From Vermamoeba vermiformis (Eukaryota > Tubulinea > Echinamoebida): a stretch of DNA of 64,000 nucleotides. Where the stretch lies: positions 496,001 through 560,000 of the forward strand of contig JBEWZL010000084.1 of the NCBI GenBank assembly GCA_045837725.1, given 5' to 3'. The position numbers and the translations under genes were made by a program. This document shows, piece after piece, positions 23,701-32,941 of the stretch. Below the pieces are notes generated by a model. The model saw only the letters and a program-made list of their open reading frames with translations, searched no databases and was not told the DNA's origin. How positions within the stretch are numbered: the first letter of the stretch is position 1; each line of letters opens with the position of its first letter.

Positions 23701-24277
23701 CAGTGCCGCACTGCAGCATGGTGCACAGGAGCTCTGCCGTGCCCGTGAGCAGTGCATTGGATGGCTTGGCTGCAGCGCTGATCAGTGCCACGACTGCAGG
23801 TTGCAAGTAGCGGTGCACTTCATCGCCCTCGCACTGCTTCAACACGCCGTGCCACTGCTCCACACACTGGACACACACTGCGCGCCATCGATCGTGCAGC
23901 GTCTGATCAGTACGCGCGGTGAGCAGTGCCATGAACAGATTGCGCGACAGAAACAGCGCAGCACGGCGTGTCGTTAGTGAGTGCAAAGCTATGCCATTGA
24001 GACGCAACAAGATGTCGCTACACTGGCGCGCGTCGAAGTTCGATTGCTTCGCGACGTGTTGTACGAGCTGATAAACTCTTGTAAAGCCTATGCCTGACTG
24101 CAAGAACTCCTTGTCGATCAACTGAGGCTTCAACGTACTGAAATTGCCCTGCAAAATGATGTTAGCCGGTACCAGGTTATGTATCGCTCAACTTGCATCG
24201 GATGCGGCACTGTTCAACCAGCTGGCGTCGGGAAATTCATCGAGTGATACGAGGGGAGAATCAATACATTGACTCAT
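20735..24277 (-). CDS. Condensin-2 D3-like HEAT-repeat protein
   Basis: Long many-exon gene (about 15 exons). Start ATG at 24277 (exon 24197-24277, MSQCIDSPLVSLDEF), then 23100-24148 with a 42-bp in-frame intron removed, and a series of exons down to 20735. HEAT repeats run throughout. The central part aligns by eye with condensin D subunits: PLRRAALLALGRMM, YLPLLHEM, VIYGDLLVQYPRDTAPLL, AMRVLSALALHRLIKHE and LAALALSFFAQLAARG, followed by a segment like NCAPD3 (RHVLLIYNELHDFAARVS). I favour the D3 subunit of condensin II, but D2 or another HEAT protein cannot be excluded. Intron 24149-24196 has a GC donor (GAT/GCAAGT). Divergent from the small gene at 24469. Confidence 0.6.
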
Positions 24278-24468
24278 ACTTGCGCTGTTGTGGTGTACAG
24301 TGTGCGTCGAGAATGAAAATGATGCGAAAAGACCACGGCGGTACACGATTGAGCTGTCAGTACACGACTGAAATTCCCCGTTCAGAATTGCTTTTTGGCG
24401 CCCTTGTCCAGCTGTGGTATTTAAATATTTAAGTTCGCAATCAAAGCGTCAACAATTAATTGATATTG

Positions 24469-24892
24469 ATGAGTGAAACGCAAACTCGCTCGTTGTTATT
24501 ATCGACTGAAGATCTGGAGCTCGATCTAATTGATGAGCCCAATCAGTTAACAGCGGAGGTAAGTCAACTTAATACAATACCATCAATTACAACACTACCT
24601 AACGTAAATTATAATATAGGAGTTAAAAAAGAATAACGAAGTAGAGCGGATTTTACAAGGTAAAGTACTCACAGCGTGATCTGGGCCTTCATTTAACGCC
24701 GTACCTGCAGTGCTGCTTTCACTGCCAAATAACGAGCAGTGGGCAAAAATCAAACATTTGGAAGACTGGGCTTACGATCTGGGGCTCAACGAAGGCACGT
24801 AGTCGAACAATGTCGTATAATCACTGTAGTTATTAATAAATAATACACTAGGACGTGAGATGGATCGCGGCAAAGCACTTAAAATATTGTAA
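24469..24892 (+). CDS. Small acidic protein, unrecognised
   Basis: Exons 24469-24558, 24620-24659 and 24711 onward join in phase: MSETQTRSLLLSTEDLELDL, then an intron, then ELKKNNEVERILQVLLSLP and WAKIKHLEDWAYDLGLNEG. Reading straight on stops at 24802 (73 residues). Using a further intron with a GC donor at about 24795 and the acceptor before 24852 would instead end REMDRGKALKIL at 24892; I cannot decide between them. Probably helical, no known domain. Shares a 191-bp divergent promoter with the condensin-like gene. Confidence 0.6.
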
Positions 24893-25000
24893 ATAGAATG
24901 GATGTAGTAAAGCTTCAGTCAATATTTTCCGTACAGGTTTCACTGCCTAGTCACTACAACTGAACACGCATTTATTAGTACGTGCACTAGTATACGCCTA

Positions 25001-26264
25001 TTATTTCTTCGCTTTCTTAGCTGCGCGCGGCTCCTCCTCGCTGGTGGCAGGTACATCCGATGGCGCGGGTGGTTCCACGCCATTGGAGTTGCCACGCTTG
25101 CGTTTGCCGAGACCCTTCTTCAAGTCCTTGTTGGTAGGCATCTTGTCGATCTCTTGCTGCGGCACGTACACGCGACCCAGCTGTTCGGTCAGCTCGTTGT
25201 CGCGCTTGTTCTTCTTCTTGCGCGCTTCCAAGGCACGAGGCTTGCGATTAGCTTCGCGGCGCAGATCTTCGCTCGCAAACTGAGTGCGGCGCACAGTGAG
25301 GTCCATGCGCGGTCCCATCTCTTCTAGCTCCACGCGCGGTATCTGTGCACAGCGAGTTAGCGTGACAGGTGTCAAACAGAGGGGTGCGCAGTCGACTTAC
25401 TTTAGTGCCCGACTTCTTCAACTTGATGCGGTAGTGTCGGAACAGAATGGTCTTGTCGTCGTTAGCGGTCAATATAATCACGTGATCGAGGCCTTGCAAG
25501 TTGATCTGATCCACTTGTTGGCCGCGGAAGAAGTCAACAAACACATTGCCAATCGTTTTCATGTCTTCACTCGTGTTGAATGCCTCGCCGCTCAATACAA
25601 AGCAGGGCTTGCTGCCTGAAGCTGATTTCTCAACTGTAAAGCTCGACAATGGCGCGTAATTAGACACCTCAAACTGCACCAGATCCAGCATGTGGTGGTT
25701 GTATAATCGCCCAATCGTGAGATCATTGGGTCTCTTCTTAGTGTGATTAGCGATTGCCACTAAAGGGCAGTCTCTCAAATAGCAAAGTCTTTCGACGGGG
25801 GTTGGATCGTTCATTACATCTCCGTAGTTAACGCGGTTATTAGGATTATCGTCCTCTCTCGATTTTAATTTCTTTAATAAAATGGCTTCTGGCTTCTTTA
25901 ACAGGTACTGCAAGGACAAAATTAGTTGATCCGTTTCTGAATCGCATCCTTTTTTTTTTAATAATACCGAATAAATCTATTTAAACGGTACTATTATTAT
26001 TAAAAATACTATCAATGTTTTAATCGTTCAGATACAGAAATTAGAGAACTTACCAGATCTTTCAACAGCCCGTTAACAACATCTGAAGTTTTGTGAGCAC
26101 GCAGGAAAATGGCCTTCTTAGTGTCTTCAATTAATTGGGGCTCTCTTTTTTCCAAAATACGCTTGCCGCGTCTAGTTTTGGGCTTTCTACAAGGGAATTC
26201 GTTAGCCGTTTCAAGCAGGCCGCAGAAATATTACACCTTACCGTAAAATACCTTGCGCAGACAT
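25001..26264 (-). CDS. RPF2: Ribosome production factor 2 (Brix domain)
   Basis: Nucleolar 60S assembly factor that with RRS1 recruits the 5S RNP. Four exons (26242-26264, 26054-26186, 25401-25907, 25001-25342) give 334 residues. Signature blocks: MSAQGILRKPKTRRGKRILE, KKAIFLRAHKTSDVVN, NHTKKRPNDLTIGRLYNHH, FFRGQQVDQINLQGLDHVI, KLKKSGTK and IPRVELEEMGPRMDLTVRR, all diagnostic of RPF2 rather than other Brix proteins. The C-terminus is Lys/Arg-rich. Intron 25343-25400 contains TGACAGGTGTCA followed by AAACAGAGG, the same word (inverted) as at two DCXR acceptors. Confidence 0.93.
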
Positions 26265-27158
26265 GTTAATCAGATTAAGCCAGTAACACAATAAAAAAAC
26301 ACTTTTGGATCGGTGAGATCGCGATCCAAAAACTGAATAAACTTTATAAAAACGAGGGATTTTCGTGTCAGTTTCAGAAAAGAAACAGCGTAAGAGCTCG
26401 CGAACGTAGTGAGATGCACGCACAAGCCAAATTCGCTTAAAATCAGCCTAATTGAGACCTAGAAGTCACCATTCATTCAGGTCGAATGGTGTTATTGTCG
26501 ATTTTTGTTTTTCTCAACCCATACGATAGTTTATTTTGATAAACGATGTATATTATTATATCGTCATGTAAATGGTATATTCAAATGCAATTGAATAATA
26601 TGGTTGAATTATTAACCCGGATGTAGATTTTGTTTGTGGATGAGTGATTATGTTCCTATTACTTCTCAACATGTTATTGTTTATTATTTCATTTGTTATT
26701 GTAATTGTTTGTTTGTGTTTACGTTAATTAATTTCGTTCGTTCGAACGAATCTCCTCTCTGAGTCCACTTTCAGTAAACGAACTAAGGTATTTATCTTCA
26801 AGACGCTACGTAACGTAGTCGATTGCTGCGCAACGTTTTATCGCTGCGAATATTGGTGAACTCAAGGCGGAAAACTCGCTGCGTGAGCTCATCAAACTCG
26901 CTCTGATTGGTCAAAAATATTCTCGAGTGAACTCACTGCCAATTTTTGGTTGGTATTTAAATTCTCGCACAGCCCATTTGAATTCACTGAAGATTCATCG
27001 CTCGCTGAAACAACACGGAAGCGAATACCGAAATATTGGTAAATATCTTAGCGGCTAAATTCATTAACACTGAACTCATCCTTCTTTGGCCAGAGGGTTC
27101 TGACTTTTAATTGGTACCAAGCCACCTTCTCACCATCTAAGTCCGGCTCCCTCTTCCA
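26265..27158. promoter_or_regulatory. Divergent 0.9-kb upstream region, RPF2 and zinc-cluster gene
   Basis: No gene. It holds perfect palindromes TTCGTTCGAACGAA (about 26737-26750) and CTACGTAACGTAG (about 26807-26819), either of which could be an operator for one of the flanking genes. This is inference only. Confidence 0.4.
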
Positions 27159-28976
27159 ATGTTACACCAACAACAATTTTCTCTACCCACCGGTATCGGG
27201 CTTCTCGAAGAGAAGAAAGAAACAAAGCCCGAGCTTATGATCAGCACACGACCTGAAATCCGCAAGGGTTGTGTTTGGGAAGTACAGCTGCGCTTCAGTG
27301 CCGATATAATCAAGAAGCATGGTCTGAAACAAATATACATTGAAAAGCCAAAGAACTCTGCTGCCAAGGAAGTCGCATATCTTTGCCTCAAGGTCCGATC
27401 CAAGCTCATCACGCCACGTCGCGAGCTTGCTTTCCGAAAAGTTGCAGAGATTGAGAATGACACAGAATTCCTCGAGCTCAACGAGTTTGGTGTCATCACA
27501 CTCAAGGTGCGCTTCACTCAACGACCTCGCGCCGTGTTCCACAAGCACGCAGATGTGATGATCTTGATGGTCAACTTGAAGAACAGCCGCACCGACCAGT
27601 CTATCACCTACGATGAGCACGAACTTATTTTTAGAGGCGGCACTGGCAGTCAACACTCCGCTGACAATCGCAAGAGGATGTGGACCACCACTGACAACGT
27701 TGCATCCAACGAACAACAACAGCAGTACATGCAACAAAACAGCGCACAATCTAACTCCTTCATGGACCCTCCTTCATCGGGTCTCGACTCGGAGGTGCTG
27801 AATGCCGCAGAGCTCGTGACTGATTTCTTGACTGGTCAGTCGAGTGGTCTGATGCAAGGCCATCCGTTCCAGTCCGTCAACTCGCTCATTGCCTCACCGA
27901 CCCTCGGTGGCATGTCTCTCACTTCAGGACTCGACGACTTGACGCCTCCTTCACTGGCCTCCATGGACACGCTGTGCAACTCGTTCTTGTCGAACACACC
28001 GAGCTCGATCGCAAGTCTGACGGGCAGCAGTGCGTCATCGAACTCCTTCTTGTCCGCCAACACCAACATCACCACCAGCTCTGCAGCCTTCTTGTCCTCA
28101 AACATGTCTGCACAAATGAGCGACAGTTCTGCCTTTGGACTCGATGCCTCAGATCTGCTCAACCCCTCGCGCTCTTTCTTCTCCTCGGGCACACTGCTCG
28201 ACTGTCCTTCAGACACCTTTGCGCCCCTGCCCTCCACTGCACCGTCCATGTTCTCGTCCAGTCACTCGACGACCTCCTCGTCCTCGTCTGCCTCGCTCAG
28301 TGCCACTGCCTTGCCTGCCCTCACACCGTCCTCCAACAAGTTCACGGTCGTGTTTGACAAGCGACGCGGTGCCTGCACGCGATGCAAGACTGAGTGCGAG
28401 GTGTATCAAGGCACTGGTGGCTCGTGCAACAACTGTGGCTGCTTCCCGGCCATGCACCTCGATGTGGACAAGCCCGCACACGAACAGATGTGCAAGAAGC
28501 GCAAGCACGATGCGGTGGAAGAGGACGAGACGAGCGAGTCTGACACTGATCAAGCTGTGCCCCCGATGAAGCGACGCAAGTACATCTTGGAGACCGAGTT
28601 CTATCAGAAGCTGTTCTTCAAGAGCATTGCCTTCATGACCCTCGATGAGCTCGCCTCGCTGTGCAACAACGCCCCCATTCCCCTGTTCGTGAAGGACGAG
28701 AACAGCGTCTACAAGTACGTTAACACCTCGTTCTGCAACTTCATCTTGGACACGGTGCGCAAAGACAACATTGTCAACAAGCGCACCAATCAAGTGCTCT
28801 CGGGACACGAGGCCGATGAGGTCGTCAAGATGGACAAATACCTCATGACACGCGAGGGCAAGATCATGACCTTCAACGTTGCGGTCAATCGTCAAGAGTA
28901 CCGCGTGATCAAATTGTATACTAGACTGCGTGACGGCATGAAAGTAGTCGTTGGTGCTGTCGTCTCGTCACTGTAA
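27159..28976 (+). CDS. Unrecognised nuclear protein: beta-rich domain, zinc cluster, PAS-like C-terminus
   Basis: A single uninterrupted exon of 605 residues among intron-rich genes. Residues about 25-160 form a compact, probably beta-rich domain (RPEIRKGCVWEVQLRF, FGVITLKVRFTQRPRAVFHK, YDEHELIFRGG). Residues about 175-395 are Ser/Thr/Gln-rich, like an activation region. Residues about 403-432 carry a Cys/His cluster, CTRCKTECEVY then SCNNCGCFPAMH. Basic patches KKRKHD and MKRRKY follow. The last 120 residues look like a PAS fold (APIPLFVKDENSVYKYVNTS). I do not recognise the family; the layout suggests a transcription factor or regulator with a ligand- or partner-sensing C-terminus. Confidence 0.8.
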   Translation: MLHQQQFSLPTGIGLLEEKKETKPELMISTRPEIRKGCVWEVQLRFSADIIKKHGLKQIYIEKPKNSAAKEVAYLCLKVRSKLITPRRELAFRKVAEIENDTEFLELNEFGVITLKVRFTQRPRAVFHKHADVMILMVNLKNSRTDQSITYDEHELIFRGGTGSQHSADNRKRMWTTTDNVASNEQQQQYMQQNSAQSNSFMDPPSSGLDSEVLNAAELVTDFLTGQSSGLMQGHPFQSVNSLIASPTLGGMSLTSGLDDLTPPSLASMDTLCNSFLSNTPSSIASLTGSSASSNSFLSANTNITTSSAAFLSSNMSAQMSDSSAFGLDASDLLNPSRSFFSSGTLLDCPSDTFAPLPSTAPSMFSSSHSTTSSSSSASLSATALPALTPSSNKFTVVFDKRRGACTRCKTECEVYQGTGGSCNNCGCFPAMHLDVDKPAHEQMCKKRKHDAVEEDETSESDTDQAVPPMKRRKYILETEFYQKLFFKSIAFMTLDELASLCNNAPIPLFVKDENSVYKYVNTSFCNFILDTVRKDNIVNKRTNQVLSGHEADEVVKMDKYLMTREGKIMTFNVAVNRQEYRVIKLYTRLRDGMKVVVGAVVSSL

Positions 28977-29174
28977 ATTTTGTAACCAACACCCCCTTGT
29001 ACATATACACTGTAAATAGTAAAATTGCGACCAAAATTTTGATGAAGCTTTTGGTCTTTTAACAACAATAAGCTAGAGTTCTTTGGATAAAGACCAGTTC
29101 GGCATCTAAGGCAACTCGAGTTTATTAACAAAAAAAATGATAATTATACACAGCGGTTTTTATATACAAAAAAG

Positions 29175-30250
29175 TTAAAGACTATTAATACTAGAGCGGA
29201 GAGATCGTTTGGTTTGATTCTTTCCTTTTTTAAGTATTCGTCGTCTTGCATTCGTGAACCAGTTGTTGATCTGCGTCATCGAGAGATTTGTAGCGGTACA
29301 AAGAACTGCTTTCTCCTCTTCGGTAGGATAGGGATGCATCTCGTGGTCGAAGAGCCATTTCTTGAGCGAGTTCGTGGCTGTTTCAGGCAAGTGACCGCGT
29401 CGTTTCTTGGGCTTGGGTCCTGCGCTGCTCTTGCCGTTGGTCGCTGAGCCTCGCGATTGTCCGCCTTGCAAACTGCCGCTAGAGTCGTCAGACGCCTCTT
29501 CTCCTTCCTCGATGACGCCGTTCAACGAGTCGCTGCTATCGTCGTCAAGCCATTCGTCCTCATCTCGCATGCGTTTGCCACGCCGTCTGGTGTCAGGAGT
29601 GCCATCGTCGTTTGTGAACTCAATGCCTTGCATAATATCACTGGGCTTTGGAGAAGCAGCTAGATTGATGAGCGGTGCCGAGGCTGCTGGAGAAGCGAAT
29701 TTCGAAAGATGCGACTGTTGTTGTAGCGTTACTAAGAGTGACGTTGCCCACATATCGGGATTAATGTCCATAGGTCGATGTCCAGGCAGTGACGGTATCG
29801 GAGAGGCCAGCATGGGTGGAATAAAGAAGGAAGGTTTTTGCTCATCGAAGTGGTTTCCTGCCGTTGTTAAGTCCAAGGGAACTGAACCTTCAAACGTCTG
29901 CTTAATTGGAGTTGTATCTGCAGAGCCATGCATCGATGCTTTAAGAGTGACTATTTGGGCACGTAAGTCATCCACCTGACACCGCATTCAGGTTAGAAAA
30001 AAAAAGCTCAAAAAATGTACTAATATTTCTGGATAAAATAATAAAATACCTCTTTCTGATGCTCCTTCTTAATAGCTTCGATCCTTTCATTTAGCTCCTT
30101 TTGCAGTTGGTCTTTCAACGAATCCACTATTTCTTGCAGTTGACTCGGCTCCTGTCCCTTCGCATCCGGCCGCTCGAGCAAAGAAGCGGAGTCCAACAAC
30201 GTCTTTTCTCCCAAGGGCGAAAGAGATGTCATAGTTAGTGTACTGCACAT
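29175..30250 (-). CDS. TALE-class homeodomain transcription factor
   Basis: Two exons (30050-30250, 29175-29975) join in phase to 333 residues. An N-terminal coiled coil spans the junction (LKDQLQKELNERIEAIKKEH then VDDLRAQIVTLKAS). The middle is Pro/Ser-rich with acidic runs. The homeodomain is at the C-terminus: the three-residue loop extension shows as HPYPTEEEK, helix 3 as MTQINNWFTNARRRILKKG. Position 50 is Thr, whereas MEIS, PKNOX and TGIF have Ile. There is no MEIS/PREP homothorax domain that I can see. TGIF/PKNOX-type proteins bind TGACAGSTGTCA, a word enriched in this window (see findings). Confidence 0.88.
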
Positions 30251-30494
30251 TTGACTCTACCCCATTGACATGTCGCTACACTTTTTTGTGTTCGATTTTT
30301 GGCCGTCAAAAACCTGCGGGACGATCAAAAAATTGGCTGGCCAAAATTCATTTGGGAAATAATCCGGGGCAACACGGCAATTAATGATAAACGAGATCAA
30401 TGGGAGATATTAATATCATTTCTTGTACGCGGTGCAACCAAATCCAACAAAAGCAAAAGTATTTACAATCACTTACATTACTTACAAGCTCAGC

Positions 30495-32416
30495 TTAGTC
30501 GGTTATTTCAACCAAGTTCTTCTTGAGCAAGCGCTCGACCGAGACAGAAAACATCCAGTTGGAGCCTCTTTTTTTCTTCTTTTCCTCATCTCGCTCTTTC
30601 TTTCGTTTTTCTGCCTCTTCCTTCTCTTTTTGAAACGAAGTAAAGAGTAGTGCGCGATACATTGTTCTTCTCGCCTTTCTCACAGCGCTGATGTTTCGCT
30701 TCAAGAAGAGTGGTGGCTCATTGGGCTCGACACGCGTGTTGACGAGCAGCGTATCTTCCACAATGTCGTGGTAATCAATCGGCTTCGCGTTCTCCTCTTC
30801 TTCTTCCTTCCGCTCTGATCGGCCCTCACCTTCACTGTCCTCGTCGTCACTGTCGGGCAAGTCGTAGTGGTAGTCTTTGAATTGTCGCATAAAGTAGCTG
30901 ATCTGCGGCTGGGGCTGTGCTACAATGTGTCGACATCTGCGCTTGTTCTCCTGCATGCGAATCAGATCAAGGACAGGACTTGCAGCGGCACCGCGGACTT
31001 ACCGATTTGCTCGTGCTGATGAGTTCTTTGACGGGCTTGGCGCACAAGAACTTGCGACAGTTCTTAGAGCCGCAGTAACAGCGCTGTCGACTCGAGCCAA
31101 AGCGTTCAAATTGATAGTCAAAGGTGAGCTCTTCTTCCTTGGCAATGTCTTTGATCGCGAATATACCCACGCGCGTCTCACCATTCACAAACCTGTGCGT
31201 CGGAGTTAGCGCAGTTGTGCGGTGCAGTCACCTACCATTTTTGGGTAATGCAATTCGGATCGCAAGAGTGGTTGATGAAGCGCGCAATGTTGCCCTTTCT
31301 ACTCGCGTCGATGCACTCGTTGCCCGTGAGTGTCAGCGTGTAGAAGTGTGCGCGACGTCGTTTGCGCGGTGTCTCGTTGTCATCGCTCGACTCATCGCTG
31401 TCCACGCCCATGCGCTTGCGTGCCTCATCGATGCTGATCACTTCGCCCACGTATTCAATCACCAACTGACCGCTCTTAATCTCGGAGGTTGTTTTCACGC
31501 CGAGACCTTTCTTGCCTGCATCGAACAGCGTCACGTGCGGATAGTCTCTGCGCTGAAATCGCTGATTGGTGCAATAGTCGCCCGAGGGACAGTGTCCGAT
31601 CACGCACTCGATGCACATCATGCGATTGATGCACTGCGGACCACACGGCACGGCACCTGGACTGGGCTGACTGCTCAGACGCGGACAGTTGCAGACTGGC
31701 ATCTCTTCTTCTTTCAACTTGCGGGGCTTGCGATTGACAAACACGTCTAAATAAGGAACATTCAGTCACGTGATCGCGCTAGTTGCATACGTACTCTCGG
31801 TGATGGTCTCGTACTTGTGGATCCGAGTCTCAGCACTGCCCTCGCTCGCTGAGTCTTCACTGTCAACACTTGATTCGTCCGCCGAGTCCTCTGTTTGACA
31901 CGTGTCAATTGAAAGACTCTAGCCGTGTAATTGTTGCTGCACTTACCACTCTCGCTGGATTCACTTTCTTGCTGGTAAAAAAATTGGTTAATAAGGATTA
32001 ATTAATATCAATATTAATGTATGATGTATAAGTGATTTAGCGCTGCAAGTAAATTTTCTTGATTTTCCCATTTTTTTTTTTTATTTTCTGGATCTCGTTA
32101 TTTTAGAATAAAAAAGAGTACTCACCTTTGAGTTAGTATTATTGGAATCTTTTTCTTTTGAATTCGGTGAAATTTTTCTTCGCTTCGGTTGTGGTTCGTC
32201 TTCCAGATCTGCTTGTTTTCTTCTTTTGCCGCGCCCATTGCCGCGCTTTGTATTCTCTTTATCAGTGCGTCGCGTGTACGGTCTCTTTTTTCGGATCTCA
32301 CCCTCGATGATGGGCTGCTTCTTCACCTGAATCTGCTCTATGGTGCCACTTGCTTTCTCTTTTGCTGACCGACGAGGCAGTCCTCGTTCAGTATATAACG
32401 TTGATAAGTCTGTCAT
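30495..32416 (-). CDS. Set2/ASH1-like SET-domain histone methyltransferase
   Basis: Six exons (32126-32416, a 25-nt exon near 31950-31975, 31795-31890, 31236-31746, 31003-31192, 30495-30950). Basic, disordered N-terminus; AWS zinc region (VCNCPRL to CPSGDYCTNQRFQRR); SET with GLGVKTTSEIKSGQLVIEYV, RFINHSCDPNCITQKW and ELTFDYQFERFG; post-SET CYCGSKNCRKFLC. This order is that of H3K36 methyltransferases (SETD2/NSD/ASH1). An acidic then basic insertion (DSDESSDDNETPRKRRR) interrupts the SET domain after the GEVIS strand. A charged C-terminal region follows; I see no clear SRI or PHD domain, so the exact subclass is open. One intron has TGACACGTGTCA at 31896. Confidence 0.88.
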
Positions 32417-32941
32417 ATTTAATAATTTGTTGTGTGCGTGTGAACGACAGAAGAGGAATAATAATAAACAAGTCGAAACAATTCTTTCAACTCTCAGAAC
32501 CATTACAAACGGATTTGAGTTTTCTGCCAAATTGCCGCACAAAATTGTTAGCGGCTTGTTAGGTTTTCAGTGAAAACCGTTTGTATTGCTAAGCTCATGT
32601 GAAGTTCATTTTCAAGTTACCTCGATTGGTATGAAAGGCGGCAAAAAGCCGAATCTTTCTAAATCGGTCGACGGCACGAGCTCGGCGATAAATTTTATCT
32701 GGTTTATAATCTCACGGAAGATTTAAAATTCCTAATTTGGTGAATTGAATTTTGAATCTGTGGAATGTACTGCATTACCTGCTGGTGATTAATACATGAA
32801 TTAGTGCGCAGATGTGTGAGCTGACCACTCTCTACTGCATGTCCACCAAGTTGGTTGCGATTCTATTTTTGGATTTTTGTAACGTTACAAACACAGCTAA
32901 TTCGGACCGAATTTTGTAATAATTTATGATCGTTGAACACA
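32417..32941. promoter_or_regulatory. Divergent promoter region, SET gene and receptor gene
   Basis: 525 bp between divergent start codons. No gene seen; one CC(A/T)6GG word (CCTAATTTGG, about 32730). Confidence 0.35.
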
